A stretch of 54,543 nucleotides of DNA from Propionibacteriaceae bacterium (GCA_027492545.1 JAPUEL010000062.1:1-54543), one strand, 5' to 3'; positions 42,808 through 51,449 are shown, counted from the stretch's first letter. The notes: generated by a model not told the origin, from the sequence alone. A program made the numbers and translations.

Positions 42808-43823
42808 CCGCCGATGGCGCTCATGGTGCGGGACGGCTGGACGAAGCCGAGGTCGTCGATGCCGTGCGCGCGGGGCTTGGCGGCGTGCGCCCCCGCCCAC
42901 GCGTCGACGAGCTCGTCGTCCGAGCCCCCGCCCCGCAGGATCGAGCGCAGGTCCGTCTCCGTCCGGGAGAAGAGGCAGGTGCGCACCTGCCCGTCCGAGG
43001 TGAGCCGGGTGCGGTCGCACGACGCGCAGAACGGGTTGGTCACCGAGGCGATCACGCCGACGGTGCCGCCCGGCTGGTCAGCGTCCGGCTCGACCCGCCA
43101 GAGCTCGGCGGGGGCTGCGCCGCGGGGCTCGTCCAGCGGGGTGAGGCGGAATCGGGTCTCGAGCGCGTCGAGGATCTCGCGGGAGGTGACCATCTGCGAG
43201 CGGTCCCACTCGTGCTTGGGGCCGAGCGGCATCTGCTCGATGAAGCGCAGCTGGTAGCCGCGCTCGAGGCAGAACTGCGCCAACGGCACGATGTCCGGCT
43301 CGTTCTCGCCGCGCATGATCACGGAGTTGACCTTCAGCGGGCGCAGGCCGGCCGCGTCCACGGCGTCGATGCTGGTCAGCACGTCGTGCAGCCGGTCACG
43401 GCGGGAGAGCCGGGCGTAGCGGACCGGGTCCAGCGAGTCGAGGGAGATGTTGACCCGGTCCAGGCCGGCGGCCTTGAGACCGGCGATGCGCTTATCCAAC
43501 CCCAGCCCGTTGGTGGTGAGGGCCAGCTCCGGGCGCCCCCCGGGACCCTCCATCGCCGACGCGGCGGCGACGATGCGCTCCAGCCCGGGCCGCAGAAGGG
43601 GCTCCCCCCCTGTGAAGCGGACCCGCTCGACCCCGAGGCGCTCGACGGCCACCCGGACCAGTCGGACCACCTCGTCGTCGGTCAGGGTTTCCTCGACCGG
43701 CAGCCAGGCCAGCCCGTCGGCGGGCATGCAGTAGGTGCAACGCAGGTTGCAGCGGTCGGTCAGGGACACGCGGACGTCCCGCGCGACCCTTCCGTGACTG
43801 TCCAGCAACCGTCGCTCGTGCAT
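42804..43823 (-). CDS. moaA: GTP 3',8-cyclase MoaA
   Basis: A 339-residue radical SAM enzyme starting molybdenum cofactor synthesis from GTP. The first [4Fe-4S] cluster is bound by C25, C29 and C32 (RCNLRCTYC). The C-terminal cluster is bound by the CASCDRTRL segment and a later CLFS cysteine. The protein ends in Gly-Gly (MSAIGG), as in functional MoaA. It is divergent from the SufR-like regulator and co-transcribed with mobA. Confidence 0.96.
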   Translation of the reverse strand: MHERRLLDSHGRVARDVRVSLTDRCNLRCTYCMPADGLAWLPVEETLTDDEVVRLVRVAVERLGVERVRFTGGEPLLRPGLERIVAAASAMEGPGGRPELALTTNGLGLDKRIAGLKAAGLDRVNISLDSLDPVRYARLSRRDRLHDVLTSIDAVDAAGLRPLKVNSVIMRGENEPDIVPLAQFCLERGYQLRFIEQMPLGPKHEWDRSQMVTSREILDALETRFRLTPLDEPRGAAPAELWRVEPDADQPGGTVGVIASVTNPFCASCDRTRLTSDGQVRTCLFSRTETDLRSILRGGGSDDELVDAWAGAHAAKPRAHGIDDLGFVQPSRTMSAIGG

Positions 43824-43844
43824 GGGCGCATGGTACCCCGCCGT

Positions 43845-43857
43845 GGGAAGGCTTCCC
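43845..43857. promoter_or_regulatory. Palindrome between moaA and the SufR-like gene
   Basis: GGGAAG-G-CTTCCC, a perfect 6-1-6 inverted repeat in the 55-base divergent region. A likely site for the adjacent regulator. Confidence 0.45.
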
Positions 43858-43878
43858 TAGGCGTGCGAAACTGGATCG

Positions 43879-44556
43879 ATGACCAGCGAACATCACGGAT
43901 TGGGGCCCACACGCACGCGCGTGCTCGGGTTGCTCCAGTCCGCCACGGCGCCGGTCTCCGTCGCCGACGTCGCGGACCAGCTGGGCCTGCATCGCAACTC
44001 CGCGCGCTTCCACCTGGAGGGGCTGCGCGACTCCGGATACGCCGTGAGCGCGGCCGCGCCGGTGGGCCAGGCGGGGCGACCCCCTTTGTTGTACGCCGCC
44101 ACCAGCGACTCCCCCAACGTCAGCAACTCGCACCTCATGGAACTGGCCGAGGTCCTGATCCAGAACTTCGTCGCCACGCTGCCCGACGGCTCCCGGCTGG
44201 CGGAGCAGGCGGGCCGCAACTGGGGCACCTCCATGGTCGACGACGAGGACCCCCGGCCCGGGAGCGCGGTGGACGGGCTCGTCGGGCACCTGGCCGACCG
44301 GGGATTCGGCACGGTCGCCGTTGGACATGAGCTCACGTTCACCCGCTGCCCGTTCAGGGCCGAGGTGGGCCTGCGGGAGCTGCCCATCGTCTGCGCCATC
44401 CATCAGGGCTTCGTCGACGGCTACCTCGAGGCCACAGGAAGCGGGCTCAAGGCGGGTCGGATCGACGTGGGCCCCCGGCTCTGCCACCTGGCGCTCCAGC
44501 CGGCCGACGCGGCCACGTCGTCGGACGCCGGACGCGACACCGCGCCGGCTGGCTGA
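43879..44556 (+). CDS. SufR-like (COG2345) HTH regulator with putative iron-sulfur cysteines
   Basis: A 225-residue regulator with an N-terminal winged HTH (about 12-70, VSVADVADQLGLHRNSARFHLEGLRDSGY). The C-terminal half has three cysteines in the COG2345 arrangement: C157 (CPF), C172 (VCAIHQGFVDG) and C202 (CHL). In cyanobacterial SufR the equivalent cysteines hold a [4Fe-4S] cluster. It is divergent from moaA and close to nar genes, so it may tie cofactor or nitrate-reductase expression to oxygen, nitric oxide or iron-sulfur state; that target is inferred. The ATG has no clear ribosome site. Confidence 0.82.
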   Translation: MTSEHHGLGPTRTRVLGLLQSATAPVSVADVADQLGLHRNSARFHLEGLRDSGYAVSAAAPVGQAGRPPLLYAATSDSPNVSNSHLMELAEVLIQNFVATLPDGSRLAEQAGRNWGTSMVDDEDPRPGSAVDGLVGHLADRGFGTVAVGHELTFTRCPFRAEVGLRELPIVCAIHQGFVDGYLEATGSGLKAGRIDVGPRLCHLALQPADAATSSDAGRDTAPAG

Positions 44557-44612
44557 ACGGCCCTGTCGGGTCGCCCGCCTGCCGGCGCGGTGTGGTCGAT
44601 TCTTCCTGGGCG

Positions 44613-45500
44613 TCAGCCCTTCACGCCACCGGCGGTGAGGCCGGAGACGATGTACTTCTGCAGGTACATGAACAGCGCGATGATCGGGATGGCGGCTAGC
44701 ACTCCACCGGCCGCGAAGAGCGACCACGGGGCGTTGCGCTCGTCGGAGCCCCAGACGTACAGGCCCACGGCGAGCGTGTAGTTCTCGGGCCTGGCCAACA
44801 CGATGCGGGCCAGGATGAACTCGCCGTACGAGCCCACGAAGCTGAGCAGACCCACCACCGCGAGGATCGGCGTGACCAGGCGCATCACCATCCCCCAGAA
44901 GATCTGGGCGTGGGTGGCCCCGTCGATCTTGGCGGCCTCGTCGAGCTCCATCGGGATGGTGTTGAAGAAGCCGTACATGAGGAACGTGTTGGCCCCCAGC
45001 GCGCCACCGAGGTAGATGGCGATCAGTTGCAGGTGCGAGCCGAGGCCGAGGAACGGGAAGATCTCGCCCAGCGTGAGCGCCAGCAGGAAGATGGCCACGA
45101 AGGCCAGCATCTGCGGGAACATCTGGATGATCAGCAGGGCGGTCAGGCTGGCGCGGCGCCCCTTGAACCGGAACCGGCTGAACGCGTAGGCCGCCGCCGC
45201 CCCCATGAGGACCGTGCCGATGGCCGTCAGTCCGCTGACGTAGAGCGAATGAAGCGCCCACTTCGGATAGTCGGTGGTCATCAGCTCGGCGTAGTGCTCG
45301 GTGGTGAAGCTCGTGAAGAGCCGCAGGGAGCCGGTGATGGATCCGTTGGTGTTGAGCGAGGCGGACAGCACGTAGAGCAGCGGGAACACGCAGTAGATGA
45401 TCACGATGATCCCGAAGACGTGCCTCCAGCCGACCTCCTTCCACCACCGGCCGCCACGAAGACGGGTGTCGTTGTCGCCGTTGGCTAGCTTCTTGGCCAT
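44613..45500 (-). CDS. malG: Maltose-type ABC permease MalG
   Basis: A 295-residue permease with six helices. The EAA loop reads ELDEAAKIDGATHAQIFWGMVMRLV. The start is ATG at 45500 with GAGGAG 8 bases upstream, over a GTG at 45503. It is coupled to malF (stop overlapping the start). No ATPase gene is nearby. Confidence 0.92.
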   Translation of the reverse strand: MAKKLANGDNDTRLRGGRWWKEVGWRHVFGIIVIIYCVFPLLYVLSASLNTNGSITGSLRLFTSFTTEHYAELMTTDYPKWALHSLYVSGLTAIGTVLMGAAAAYAFSRFRFKGRRASLTALLIIQMFPQMLAFVAIFLLALTLGEIFPFLGLGSHLQLIAIYLGGALGANTFLMYGFFNTIPMELDEAAKIDGATHAQIFWGMVMRLVTPILAVVGLLSFVGSYGEFILARIVLARPENYTLAVGLYVWGSDERNAPWSLFAAGGVLAAIPIIALFMYLQKYIVSGLTAGGVKG

Positions 45501-47074
45501 CACATGATCTCCTCAAGCTTGCGGGTCTGCCTGAATCCCAGCCACGAGATGAAGCCGACCACCAGGAAGATGACGATCGACATGGCGCTGGCCAGGCCGT
45601 ACTGCCGGTTGCCACCCTCGAAGGCGATGGCGTAGACCATCGAAATCAGGATGTCCGTCTCGCCGACAGGCACCGGGGCACCCGGATAGTTCGGTCCGCC
45701 GCCGGTGAGCATGTAGATGAGCGAGAAGTTGTTGAAGTTGAACGCGAAGCTCGCGATGAGCAGCGGCGCTACCGACACCAGCAGCAGGGGAAGCGTGATG
45801 CTCCAGAACCGCCTGAGCGGGCTGGCGCCGTCCATGATGCCCGCCTCCGTGAGCTCCTGGGGGATGGATTGCAGGGCGCCGGTGGTGACGAGGAACATGT
45901 AGGGGAAGCCCAGCCACAGGTTGACCCCGAGGATGGCCAGCTTGGCGAGGTTTCCGTCAGTGAACCACGGGACGCTCGCACCGCCCAGCAGGACCTGGTT
46001 GATGAAGCCGAACTCCTGGTTGAGCAGACCGCGCCACACCAGAGCAGCCAGGAAGCCAGGGAAGGCGTACGGGAGGATGAACAGGGCCCGGTAGAGGGTG
46101 CGCCCCTTGATGCGCGGGTCGTTGAACACCACCGCCAGCAGTAGCCCGAAGGCGAACGTGGTGAGCACAGACAGGATGGCGAAGGCGAACGTCCACACCA
46201 GCGCGTTGAGGAACGGGCCCGCGAGCCGGGCGTCGGTGAACATGGCGGCGAAGTTGTCGAAGCCCACGACCACGCGCCAGCCCGGTGAGAGGCTGCTTCC
46301 GTCGTCGGCGACGAACAGGCCACGGCTTGGGTCTGCCGTGTAGACCTTGCCGTCGGCGTCGGTGAACGTATCTGCGGCCTCGTCGTAGGTCAGCAGGGAC
46401 TTGGCGATGTAGGCCCTGGCCCCGTTGTCCGTCCTGAGCCAGCCGTCGTCCGGGTTGTCGGACACGCTGACGCGCAGGTCCAGCACCTCGTTCTGGCGCT
46501 GTTGGATGTCGGCCAGCGCGAGCACCGTGGCGTCGGGCACCTCGGTGACCCGATCACCGTCGACGACGGCATCCGGAGCGTCTGCCAGCGGGGTCTCGGC
46601 GTCGCCGATCCGGGCCTGGTCTCCCTCCACGATCGCGAAGCCGAGCTGGCCGTTGCGGTCGAAGACGGTGACGGCATACTCCGGGGTGCCCTCCACCCGG
46701 CGATCCGAGGTCTTCAGGATCTGGGTGATGGCCGGTTCTTTGGCGTCGTTGTGTCCGTCGCCGTAGTTGGTGAAGGCCACGTAGGCGGTGTTGATCATCA
46801 CGTAGATCTGGAACACAGCGAGGAAGATGAGGCCGGGGACGAGGTACTTGCCGGGGATCGCGCGCTTCGAGAAGTACACGTAGTCGACGATGATCAGGGT
46901 GATGACGAGGAAGACGAGGACGCCCCACTCCTGCTGGCCGTAGCTGGCCAGGATGCCGTAGACGCCGAAAGCGTTGACAAGCATCATGAGGACGAGCTTC
47001 GCGATGAAGCCCGGGCGCGAGAGGTCACGCGCGTGGGAGAGCCTCGGCGACTGCGATGTCGGGGAGTTGCTCAA
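45500..47074 (-). CDS. malF: Maltose-type ABC permease MalF with large loop
   Basis: A 524-residue permease. Unlike the 301-residue permease of the other importer, it has a long insert between helices (about residues 110-275, with a degenerate repeat-like acidic region) corresponding in position to the extracytoplasmic P2 loop of E. coli MalF that contacts the binding protein. The EAA loop is ELTEAGIMDGASPLRRFWSITLPL. The start is TTG at 47074, weakly preceded by AAGG. A stable hairpin separates it from malE. Confidence 0.92.
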   Translation of the reverse strand: MSNSPTSQSPRLSHARDLSRPGFIAKLVLMMLVNAFGVYGILASYGQQEWGVLVFLVITLIIVDYVYFSKRAIPGKYLVPGLIFLAVFQIYVMINTAYVAFTNYGDGHNDAKEPAITQILKTSDRRVEGTPEYAVTVFDRNGQLGFAIVEGDQARIGDAETPLADAPDAVVDGDRVTEVPDATVLALADIQQRQNEVLDLRVSVSDNPDDGWLRTDNGARAYIAKSLLTYDEAADTFTDADGKVYTADPSRGLFVADDGSSLSPGWRVVVGFDNFAAMFTDARLAGPFLNALVWTFAFAILSVLTTFAFGLLLAVVFNDPRIKGRTLYRALFILPYAFPGFLAALVWRGLLNQEFGFINQVLLGGASVPWFTDGNLAKLAILGVNLWLGFPYMFLVTTGALQSIPQELTEAGIMDGASPLRRFWSITLPLLLVSVAPLLIASFAFNFNNFSLIYMLTGGGPNYPGAPVPVGETDILISMVYAIAFEGGNRQYGLASAMSIVIFLVVGFISWLGFRQTRKLEEIM

Positions 47075-47108
47075 GGGAGTTCAACCTTCGCTTCGTTGCG
47101 GGTATGGG

Positions 47109-47144
47109 CCGGGGGTTGGGCCGCCTTGGCGCCCCAACCCCCGG
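47109..47144 (-). terminator. malE-malF intergenic hairpin
   Basis: CCGGGGGTTGGG (47109-47120) pairs perfectly with CCCAACCCCCGG (47133-47144). It lacks a T run. Such a hairpin after the binding-protein gene is the usual means of keeping malE mRNA more abundant than malFG mRNA. Confidence 0.7.
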
Positions 47145-47168
47145 ATGCGACCGTGTGGTCGAGAGGCG

Positions 47169-48419
47169 TCAGAACTTGGCTTCGATGTTCTTGATCATCG
47201 CGTCCCACGCGGCGGCGGGCTCGGCGTTGCCGGTGATGATGCTCACCTGCGCGCCGCCCCAGAACTCCCAGACAGCGCCCATCTCGGGGATGGACGGCAT
47301 CGGCTGGCCGTCCTTGCCTGCCTCGCCGAACCCGGCCAGGACCTCGTCGGTGACGGCGTCAGCAGACTCGGTGAGCGCGGGCATGCGGCCGCCCAGCTCG
47401 AACATCTGATCCTGGGCCTCCTTGCTCGCCATCCAGTCGAGGAACTGCGAAGCCAGCAGGGTGTTCTCGGACTTCGAGGACAGGAAGACGCCCTGCACGC
47501 CGACGAACGGCGCGGACGGCTGGCCACCGGCGGACGGGACGGGCAGCACCGTGATGTCCATGTCGGCCGCCACGAAGTCGGCGACGTACCAGGGGCCGGT
47601 GATGATGTAAGGCGTCTTGCCGTCGAGGAAGGCCTGCTTGGCGGTCTCACCCTCGAGCGAGGACGAGACGACCTTCTCGGCGGCGAGCGTCTTCAGGTAC
47701 TCGGCGAAGGCGAGACCCTCCGGGCCACCCATGCCGAGTTCGGCGGTGTAGTCACCGTTGGCGTCGGTCTTGAACACCGGCGCACCGAACGAGGTCTGGA
47801 TCGGGTACAGGTGGTACGCGTCACCGTTGGGGCCCTGCTGGATCACGGCGGGGAACTCGGCACCGGCGGCGGCCTTGCCCTGCGCGATCAGCTCGTCGAA
47901 CGTGGCCGGGGTGTCCTGCAGCATGGCGTTGTTGCGCACCAGGGCGATGTTCTCGATGGCGTAGGGGACGCCGTAGAGCTGGCCGGCCTGGGTGAAGCCG
48001 CGGGTGGCGACCTCGTTGAAGTTGGAGACCTGGTCACCGAGCTCGACGGGGGCGATGACGCCGTTCTTGACGAGGTCGCCCGTCCAGTCGTGCGCGCCGA
48101 CGATGAGGTCCGGGCCCTCGCCGGTGGGGGCCTGGGCGATGAAATCTGTCTTGACGTCGACGGACGCCTTCTGCACGACGTCCAGGGTGACACCGGTGGC
48201 GGCCAGGAAGGACTCGCCGATCGTCTTGAACGCGTCGATGCGGGTCTCGTCCACCCACACGGTGAGGGTGCCGGCGGCCGCGGGGGCCGAGCTCTCGGCG
48301 GGGGCGCTGCTCGAGGCCCCGTCGGTGGCGGAGGGGGAGGTGGTTGACGTGCCGCCACCACAGGCGACCAGCGTCAGAGAAAGCCCGGCCGCTGCGGCGG
48401 CGAGAAGGCTCTTGCGCAT
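47169..48419 (-). CDS. malE: Maltose/maltodextrin-binding lipoprotein
   Basis: A 416-residue binding lipoprotein with a Sec leader and lipobox ending in C20 (LTLVAC), then a Ser/Thr/Ala-rich spacer. The maltose-binding-protein fold is seen in GTLTVWVDETRIDAFKTIGESFLAATG and PYIITGPWYVADF. The start at 48419 has AAGGAG upstream. It is the first gene of malEFG and the target of the adjacent LacI regulator. An exact sugar cannot be assigned; maltose or maltodextrin is most likely. Confidence 0.92.
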   Translation of the reverse strand: MRKSLLAAAAAGLSLTLVACGGGTSTTSPSATDGASSSAPAESSAPAAAGTLTVWVDETRIDAFKTIGESFLAATGVTLDVVQKASVDVKTDFIAQAPTGEGPDLIVGAHDWTGDLVKNGVIAPVELGDQVSNFNEVATRGFTQAGQLYGVPYAIENIALVRNNAMLQDTPATFDELIAQGKAAAGAEFPAVIQQGPNGDAYHLYPIQTSFGAPVFKTDANGDYTAELGMGGPEGLAFAEYLKTLAAEKVVSSSLEGETAKQAFLDGKTPYIITGPWYVADFVAADMDITVLPVPSAGGQPSAPFVGVQGVFLSSKSENTLLASQFLDWMASKEAQDQMFELGGRMPALTESADAVTDEVLAGFGEAGKDGQPMPSIPEMGAVWEFWGGAQVSIITGNAEPAAAWDAMIKNIEAKF

Positions 48420-48474
48420 GTGTGTAACTCCTTCGTTGTCTCGGGACGCTCCGGTGCCGACCCGACTGATGAGT

Positions 48475-48503
48475 AGCGTAACCATCTTTGCAACGCTTGC
48501 AAA
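48475..48503 (-). promoter_or_regulatory. malE promoter
   Basis: On the minus strand TTTGCA (-35, 48498-48503) is followed after 17 bases by TACGCT (-10, 48475-48480). The LacI operator overlaps the -35 and spacer. Confidence 0.55.
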
Positions 48504-48504
48504 G
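48486..48504. promoter_or_regulatory. LacI-family operator O1, perfect palindrome
   Basis: CTTTGCAA-CGC-TTGCAAAG, a perfect 8-3-8 inverted repeat across the malE -35 and spacer. It contains the central CG/GC and TTGCAA features common to LacI-family sites. Confidence 0.75.
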
Positions 48505-48537
48505 TCGTTGCAATAACGGTTTGATAACGATCTGGGC

Positions 48538-48553
48538 CGGCAAGCGTTTGCCG
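48538..48553. promoter_or_regulatory. Secondary palindrome in the malE-lacI region
   Basis: CGGCAA-GCGT-TTGCCG, a 6-4-6 inverted repeat sharing the GCAA/TTGC core with O1. It may be an auxiliary operator. Confidence 0.4.
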
Positions 48554-48618
48554 CGCCAGGCAGCCCTCGTGATGCTCACGACTAGGCTCGTCACTCGTGG
48601 AACCGGGCTGCAAGGATT

Positions 48619-48636
48619 CTGCAAGTCATTGCAAAG
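48619..48636. promoter_or_regulatory. Second candidate LacI operator near the lacI gene
   Basis: CTGCAA-GTCA-TTGCAAAG resembles O1 but is imperfect, with a 4-base centre. It lies 68 bases before the lacI start, so it could serve autoregulation or DNA looping with O1. Confidence 0.45.
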
Positions 48637-48703
48637 TGCCCCGATTACCTGCACACTAGCCTGCGAGCACTGTTGGTGCACGGACTCGAAGGAGAGGAGG
48701 CCC

Positions 48704-49702
48704 ATGATTCCCCCACGGGCCAAGCTGGCGGACCTGGCCGTCGCGGCAGGCGTGTCGACCGCCACAGTCTCCAGGGTCCTCAACGGCAAGCCCGGCGTGG
48801 CCGACGCCACCAGAACCTCCGTCCTGGCCACCCTTGAGCGGCTCGGCTTCGCGGCAGAGCCGGACCAGCCCTCCGGCGAGGGCCTCATCGCCGTGATGGT
48901 GCCGGAGCTCGCCAACCCGTCCTTCGCCCTGTTCGCCAACGAGCTGGCCCTGGTGCTCACGGCGGCGGGCCGCCACATGATCATCTGCACGGCAGGGCCC
49001 GGTGGGACCAGCGAGGAGCAGTACCTCGACGCGCTGCTTGGCGTCGAGATCGCGGGCATCATCTCCGTCTCTGGCACCCCGGCGGACGCCGAAGCCTCCC
49101 CCGAGCACTACCAGCGCCTCATCGTCGCCGGCGTGCCAGCGGTCTTCATCAACGGCTACAGCTCCGCCGTCGATGGCGCGTTCTTCTCGTGCTCCGACGC
49201 CGAGGCGGTGTCCATCTCGGTGGCGCACCTGCGCTCCTACGGGCACGAGCGCATCGGCCTGGCCGTGGGCCAGCAGCGCTACCTGCCCAGCCAGCGCAAG
49301 CAGGCCGCCTTCCTCGCGCTCGGGCTGCCACGAGGCTCCATGGTCTCGACCATCTTCTCGGTCGAGGGCGGCCAGGCCGCCGCAGCCCGGCTCTTCGACG
49401 CCGGCCACACGGCCATCGTCTGCGGCTCGGACGTGATGGCGCTCGGCGCCGTCCGCGAGGCCCGCTCGCGGGGGATGGACGTGCCGCGAGACGTGTCGGT
49501 GGTGGGCTTCGACGACTCCCCCCTCATGGCATTCACCAGCCCGGCGCTGACCACCGTCCGCCAGCCGGTCGCCGCCATGACCCAGGCGGCGGTCAGCTCC
49601 CTGCTCACCGCCATCCGGGGGCTCCCCACCGATCCCACCGAGATGTTGTTCCATCCGGATCTCATCATCCGCCAATCGACAGGACCGCTCCATGACCGCT
49701 GA
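48704..49702 (+). CDS. LacI family transcriptional regulator
   Basis: A 332-residue LacI repressor. The HTH and hinge are KLADLAVAAGVSTATVSRVLNGKPGVADATRTSVLATLERLGF (residues 7-49), followed by a sugar-binding-protein-like effector domain (VPELANPSFALFANEL; VVGFDDSPLMAFTSPALTTVRQP). GGAGAGGAGG precedes the ATG. It is divergent from malEFG and overlaps the third alpha-glucosidase gene by 11 bases, so one regulator probably controls both uptake and hydrolysis. Confidence 0.94.
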   Translation: MIPPRAKLADLAVAAGVSTATVSRVLNGKPGVADATRTSVLATLERLGFAAEPDQPSGEGLIAVMVPELANPSFALFANELALVLTAAGRHMIICTAGPGGTSEEQYLDALLGVEIAGIISVSGTPADAEASPEHYQRLIVAGVPAVFINGYSSAVDGAFFSCSDAEAVSISVAHLRSYGHERIGLAVGQQRYLPSQRKQAAFLALGLPRGSMVSTIFSVEGGQAAAARLFDAGHTAIVCGSDVMALGAVREARSRGMDVPRDVSVVGFDDSPLMAFTSPALTTVRQPVAAMTQAAVSSLLTAIRGLPTDPTEMLFHPDLIIRQSTGPLHDR

Positions 49703-51311
49703 ATGGTGGCGAGACGCCGTCATTTACCAGATCTACCCCCGCTCGTTCGCCGACTCGACAGGCGACGGCTACGGAGACCTCCCCGGGATCATCGGGAAGA
49801 TCCCGTACCTGGCAGGCCTGGGCGTGGACGCCATCTGGATGTCACCGTTCTACCGGTCCCCCATGGCCGACGCCGGTTACGACGTGGCCGACTACGAGGA
49901 GATCGACCCCCTCTTCGGCAACCTCTCGGATGCCGACCGGCTCATCGAGGCCGCCCACGCGGCCGACCTGCGCGTCGTCGTCGACCTCGTGCCCAACCAC
50001 ACCTCGGACGAGCACCGCTGGTTCAAGGCGGCTGTGGCCGCCGGACCGGGCTCACCCGAGCGCGAGATGTACCACTTCCACGACGGCCGCGGTGAGCACG
50101 GCGAGCTGCCCCCCAACAACTGGAAGTCGGTGTTCGGCGGCGCCGGCTGGACGCGCCTCACCCTCCCCGACGGCACCCCGGAGCAGTGGTACCTGCACCT
50201 GTTCGACGTCAAGCAGCCGGACCTCGACTGGTCCACCGAACGGGTGCGCGCCGCCTTCGACGGCGTCCTGCGGTTCTGGATGGACCGGGGCGTCGACGGA
50301 TTCCGGGTGGACGTGGCCCACGGGCTGATCAAGGCCGAGGGGCTGCCGGACTTCGACGAGGAGCAGTCGCTGCTCGACGGTCAGTCCGGCCCGATGTGGG
50401 ACCAGGACGGCGTGCACGAGGTGTACCGGCGCTGGCGCCGGGTGCTGGACTCCTATGACGGCGACCGTTCCCTGGTGGCCGAGGCCTGGGTGGCGGACCC
50501 CCAGCGGCTTGCGCTGTACCTGCGCCCGGACGAGATGCACACCGCCTTCAACTTCCAGTTCCTGGACAGCCACTGGGACGCAGCCGCCTATCGCGAGGTG
50601 ATCGCCTCGACGATGGCCGCGGACGAGGCCGTCGGCGCGCCCACCACGTGGGTGCTGAGCAACCACGACGTGCTCCGCCACGTCAGCCGCCTAGGCCTGG
50701 CCGACCCTGGCTCCAGCCATGAGGGTCTCGGCGCCGGCGACGAGCAGCCGGACAACGTGCTCGGCCTGCGCCGGGCCCGCGCCGCGACGCTCATGATGCT
50801 GGCGCTGCCCGGCTCGGCCTACCTCTATCAGGGCGAGGAACTGGGCCTCCCGGACCACACCACGCTGCCGGACGACCTGCGTCAGGATCCCGCGTGGTTC
50901 CGCTCCGACTTCACGAAACCGGGCCGCGACGGATGCCGGGTTCCCATGCCCTGGGCGGCCGAGGAGCCGGGCCTGGGGTTCTCGCCCACGGGGAAGACGT
51001 GGCTGCCGCAGCCCGAGTCCTATCGCGCGCTGGCCGTGGACCGGCAGGAGGTGGCGCCCGGCAGCACCTTGTCGATGTATCGGGCCGCCCTCGCCCTGCG
51101 GCGCGAGCACAGCCTGGGCAGCGGCGAGCTCGAATGGGTCGAGGACGGCGAGTCGGTGGTGGCGTTCGACAACGGCCCCGTCCGCGTCCTGACGAACGTG
51201 CTGGGCGCCCCCGTCGAGCTGCCGGAGGGCTACGAGGTGCTGCTGTCCAGCGTGCCGCTGCGCGGGCACGTTCTTCCCACCGACACCGCGGTGTGGCTCA
51301 CGAGGGCCTGA
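49692..51311 (+). CDS. GH13 alpha-glucosidase (AglA-like)
   Basis: A 539-residue cytosolic GH13 enzyme of the subfamily 30 type. It starts directly with EWWRDAVIYQIYPRSFADSTGDG; region I is VPNHTS. The catalytic residues are D207 (GFRVDVAHG), E264 (VAEAW) and D326 (SNHD). It is closer to the enzyme at 17775 than to the one at 16025 in length and motifs, but has Val208 after the nucleophile. It is translated in overlap with lacI and probably hydrolyses the sugar brought in by MalEFG. Confidence 0.92.
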   Translation: MTAEWWRDAVIYQIYPRSFADSTGDGYGDLPGIIGKIPYLAGLGVDAIWMSPFYRSPMADAGYDVADYEEIDPLFGNLSDADRLIEAAHAADLRVVVDLVPNHTSDEHRWFKAAVAAGPGSPEREMYHFHDGRGEHGELPPNNWKSVFGGAGWTRLTLPDGTPEQWYLHLFDVKQPDLDWSTERVRAAFDGVLRFWMDRGVDGFRVDVAHGLIKAEGLPDFDEEQSLLDGQSGPMWDQDGVHEVYRRWRRVLDSYDGDRSLVAEAWVADPQRLALYLRPDEMHTAFNFQFLDSHWDAAAYREVIASTMAADEAVGAPTTWVLSNHDVLRHVSRLGLADPGSSHEGLGAGDEQPDNVLGLRRARAATLMMLALPGSAYLYQGEELGLPDHTTLPDDLRQDPAWFRSDFTKPGRDGCRVPMPWAAEEPGLGFSPTGKTWLPQPESYRALAVDRQEVAPGSTLSMYRAALALRREHSLGSGELEWVEDGESVVAFDNGPVRVLTNVLGAPVELPEGYEVLLSSVPLRGHVLPTDTAVWLTRA

Positions 51312-51344
51312 CCCCCTGGGGTGGAGCACCCTCGTGCCTTGTCA

Positions 51345-51384
51345 TGCCCCTCTCAGCCACGGCGACCCGTGGCTGGGAAGGGCA
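51345..51384 (+). terminator. Hairpin terminator after the alpha-glucosidase
   Basis: Arms 51345-51362 and 51367-51384 pair over 18 positions with two mismatches around a CGAC loop; the inner nine pairs (CAGCCACGG) are perfect. It lies 33 bases after the stop codon and ends the lacI-aglA unit. Confidence 0.65.
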
Positions 51385-51395
51385 TCCACCTTGGC

Positions 51396-51401
51396 TATGA
51401 T
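51396..51401 (+). promoter_or_regulatory. Candidate -10 box of the HPr gene
   Basis: TATGAT lies 48 bases before the HPr start and directly after the terminator. The region at -35 is poor (CTGGGA), so the promoter may need help or use another spacing. Confidence 0.35.
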
Positions 51402-51449
51402 TGGCACCGTGTCCGCAGCAACGGTGCGGCGGCAGATAAGGAGCCTCTG

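Noticed and set aside
51321..51449. A 43-codon extension of HPr
   Set aside because: It covers a terminator hairpin, and AAGGAG directly precedes the ATG at 51450 that gives a standard HPr length.
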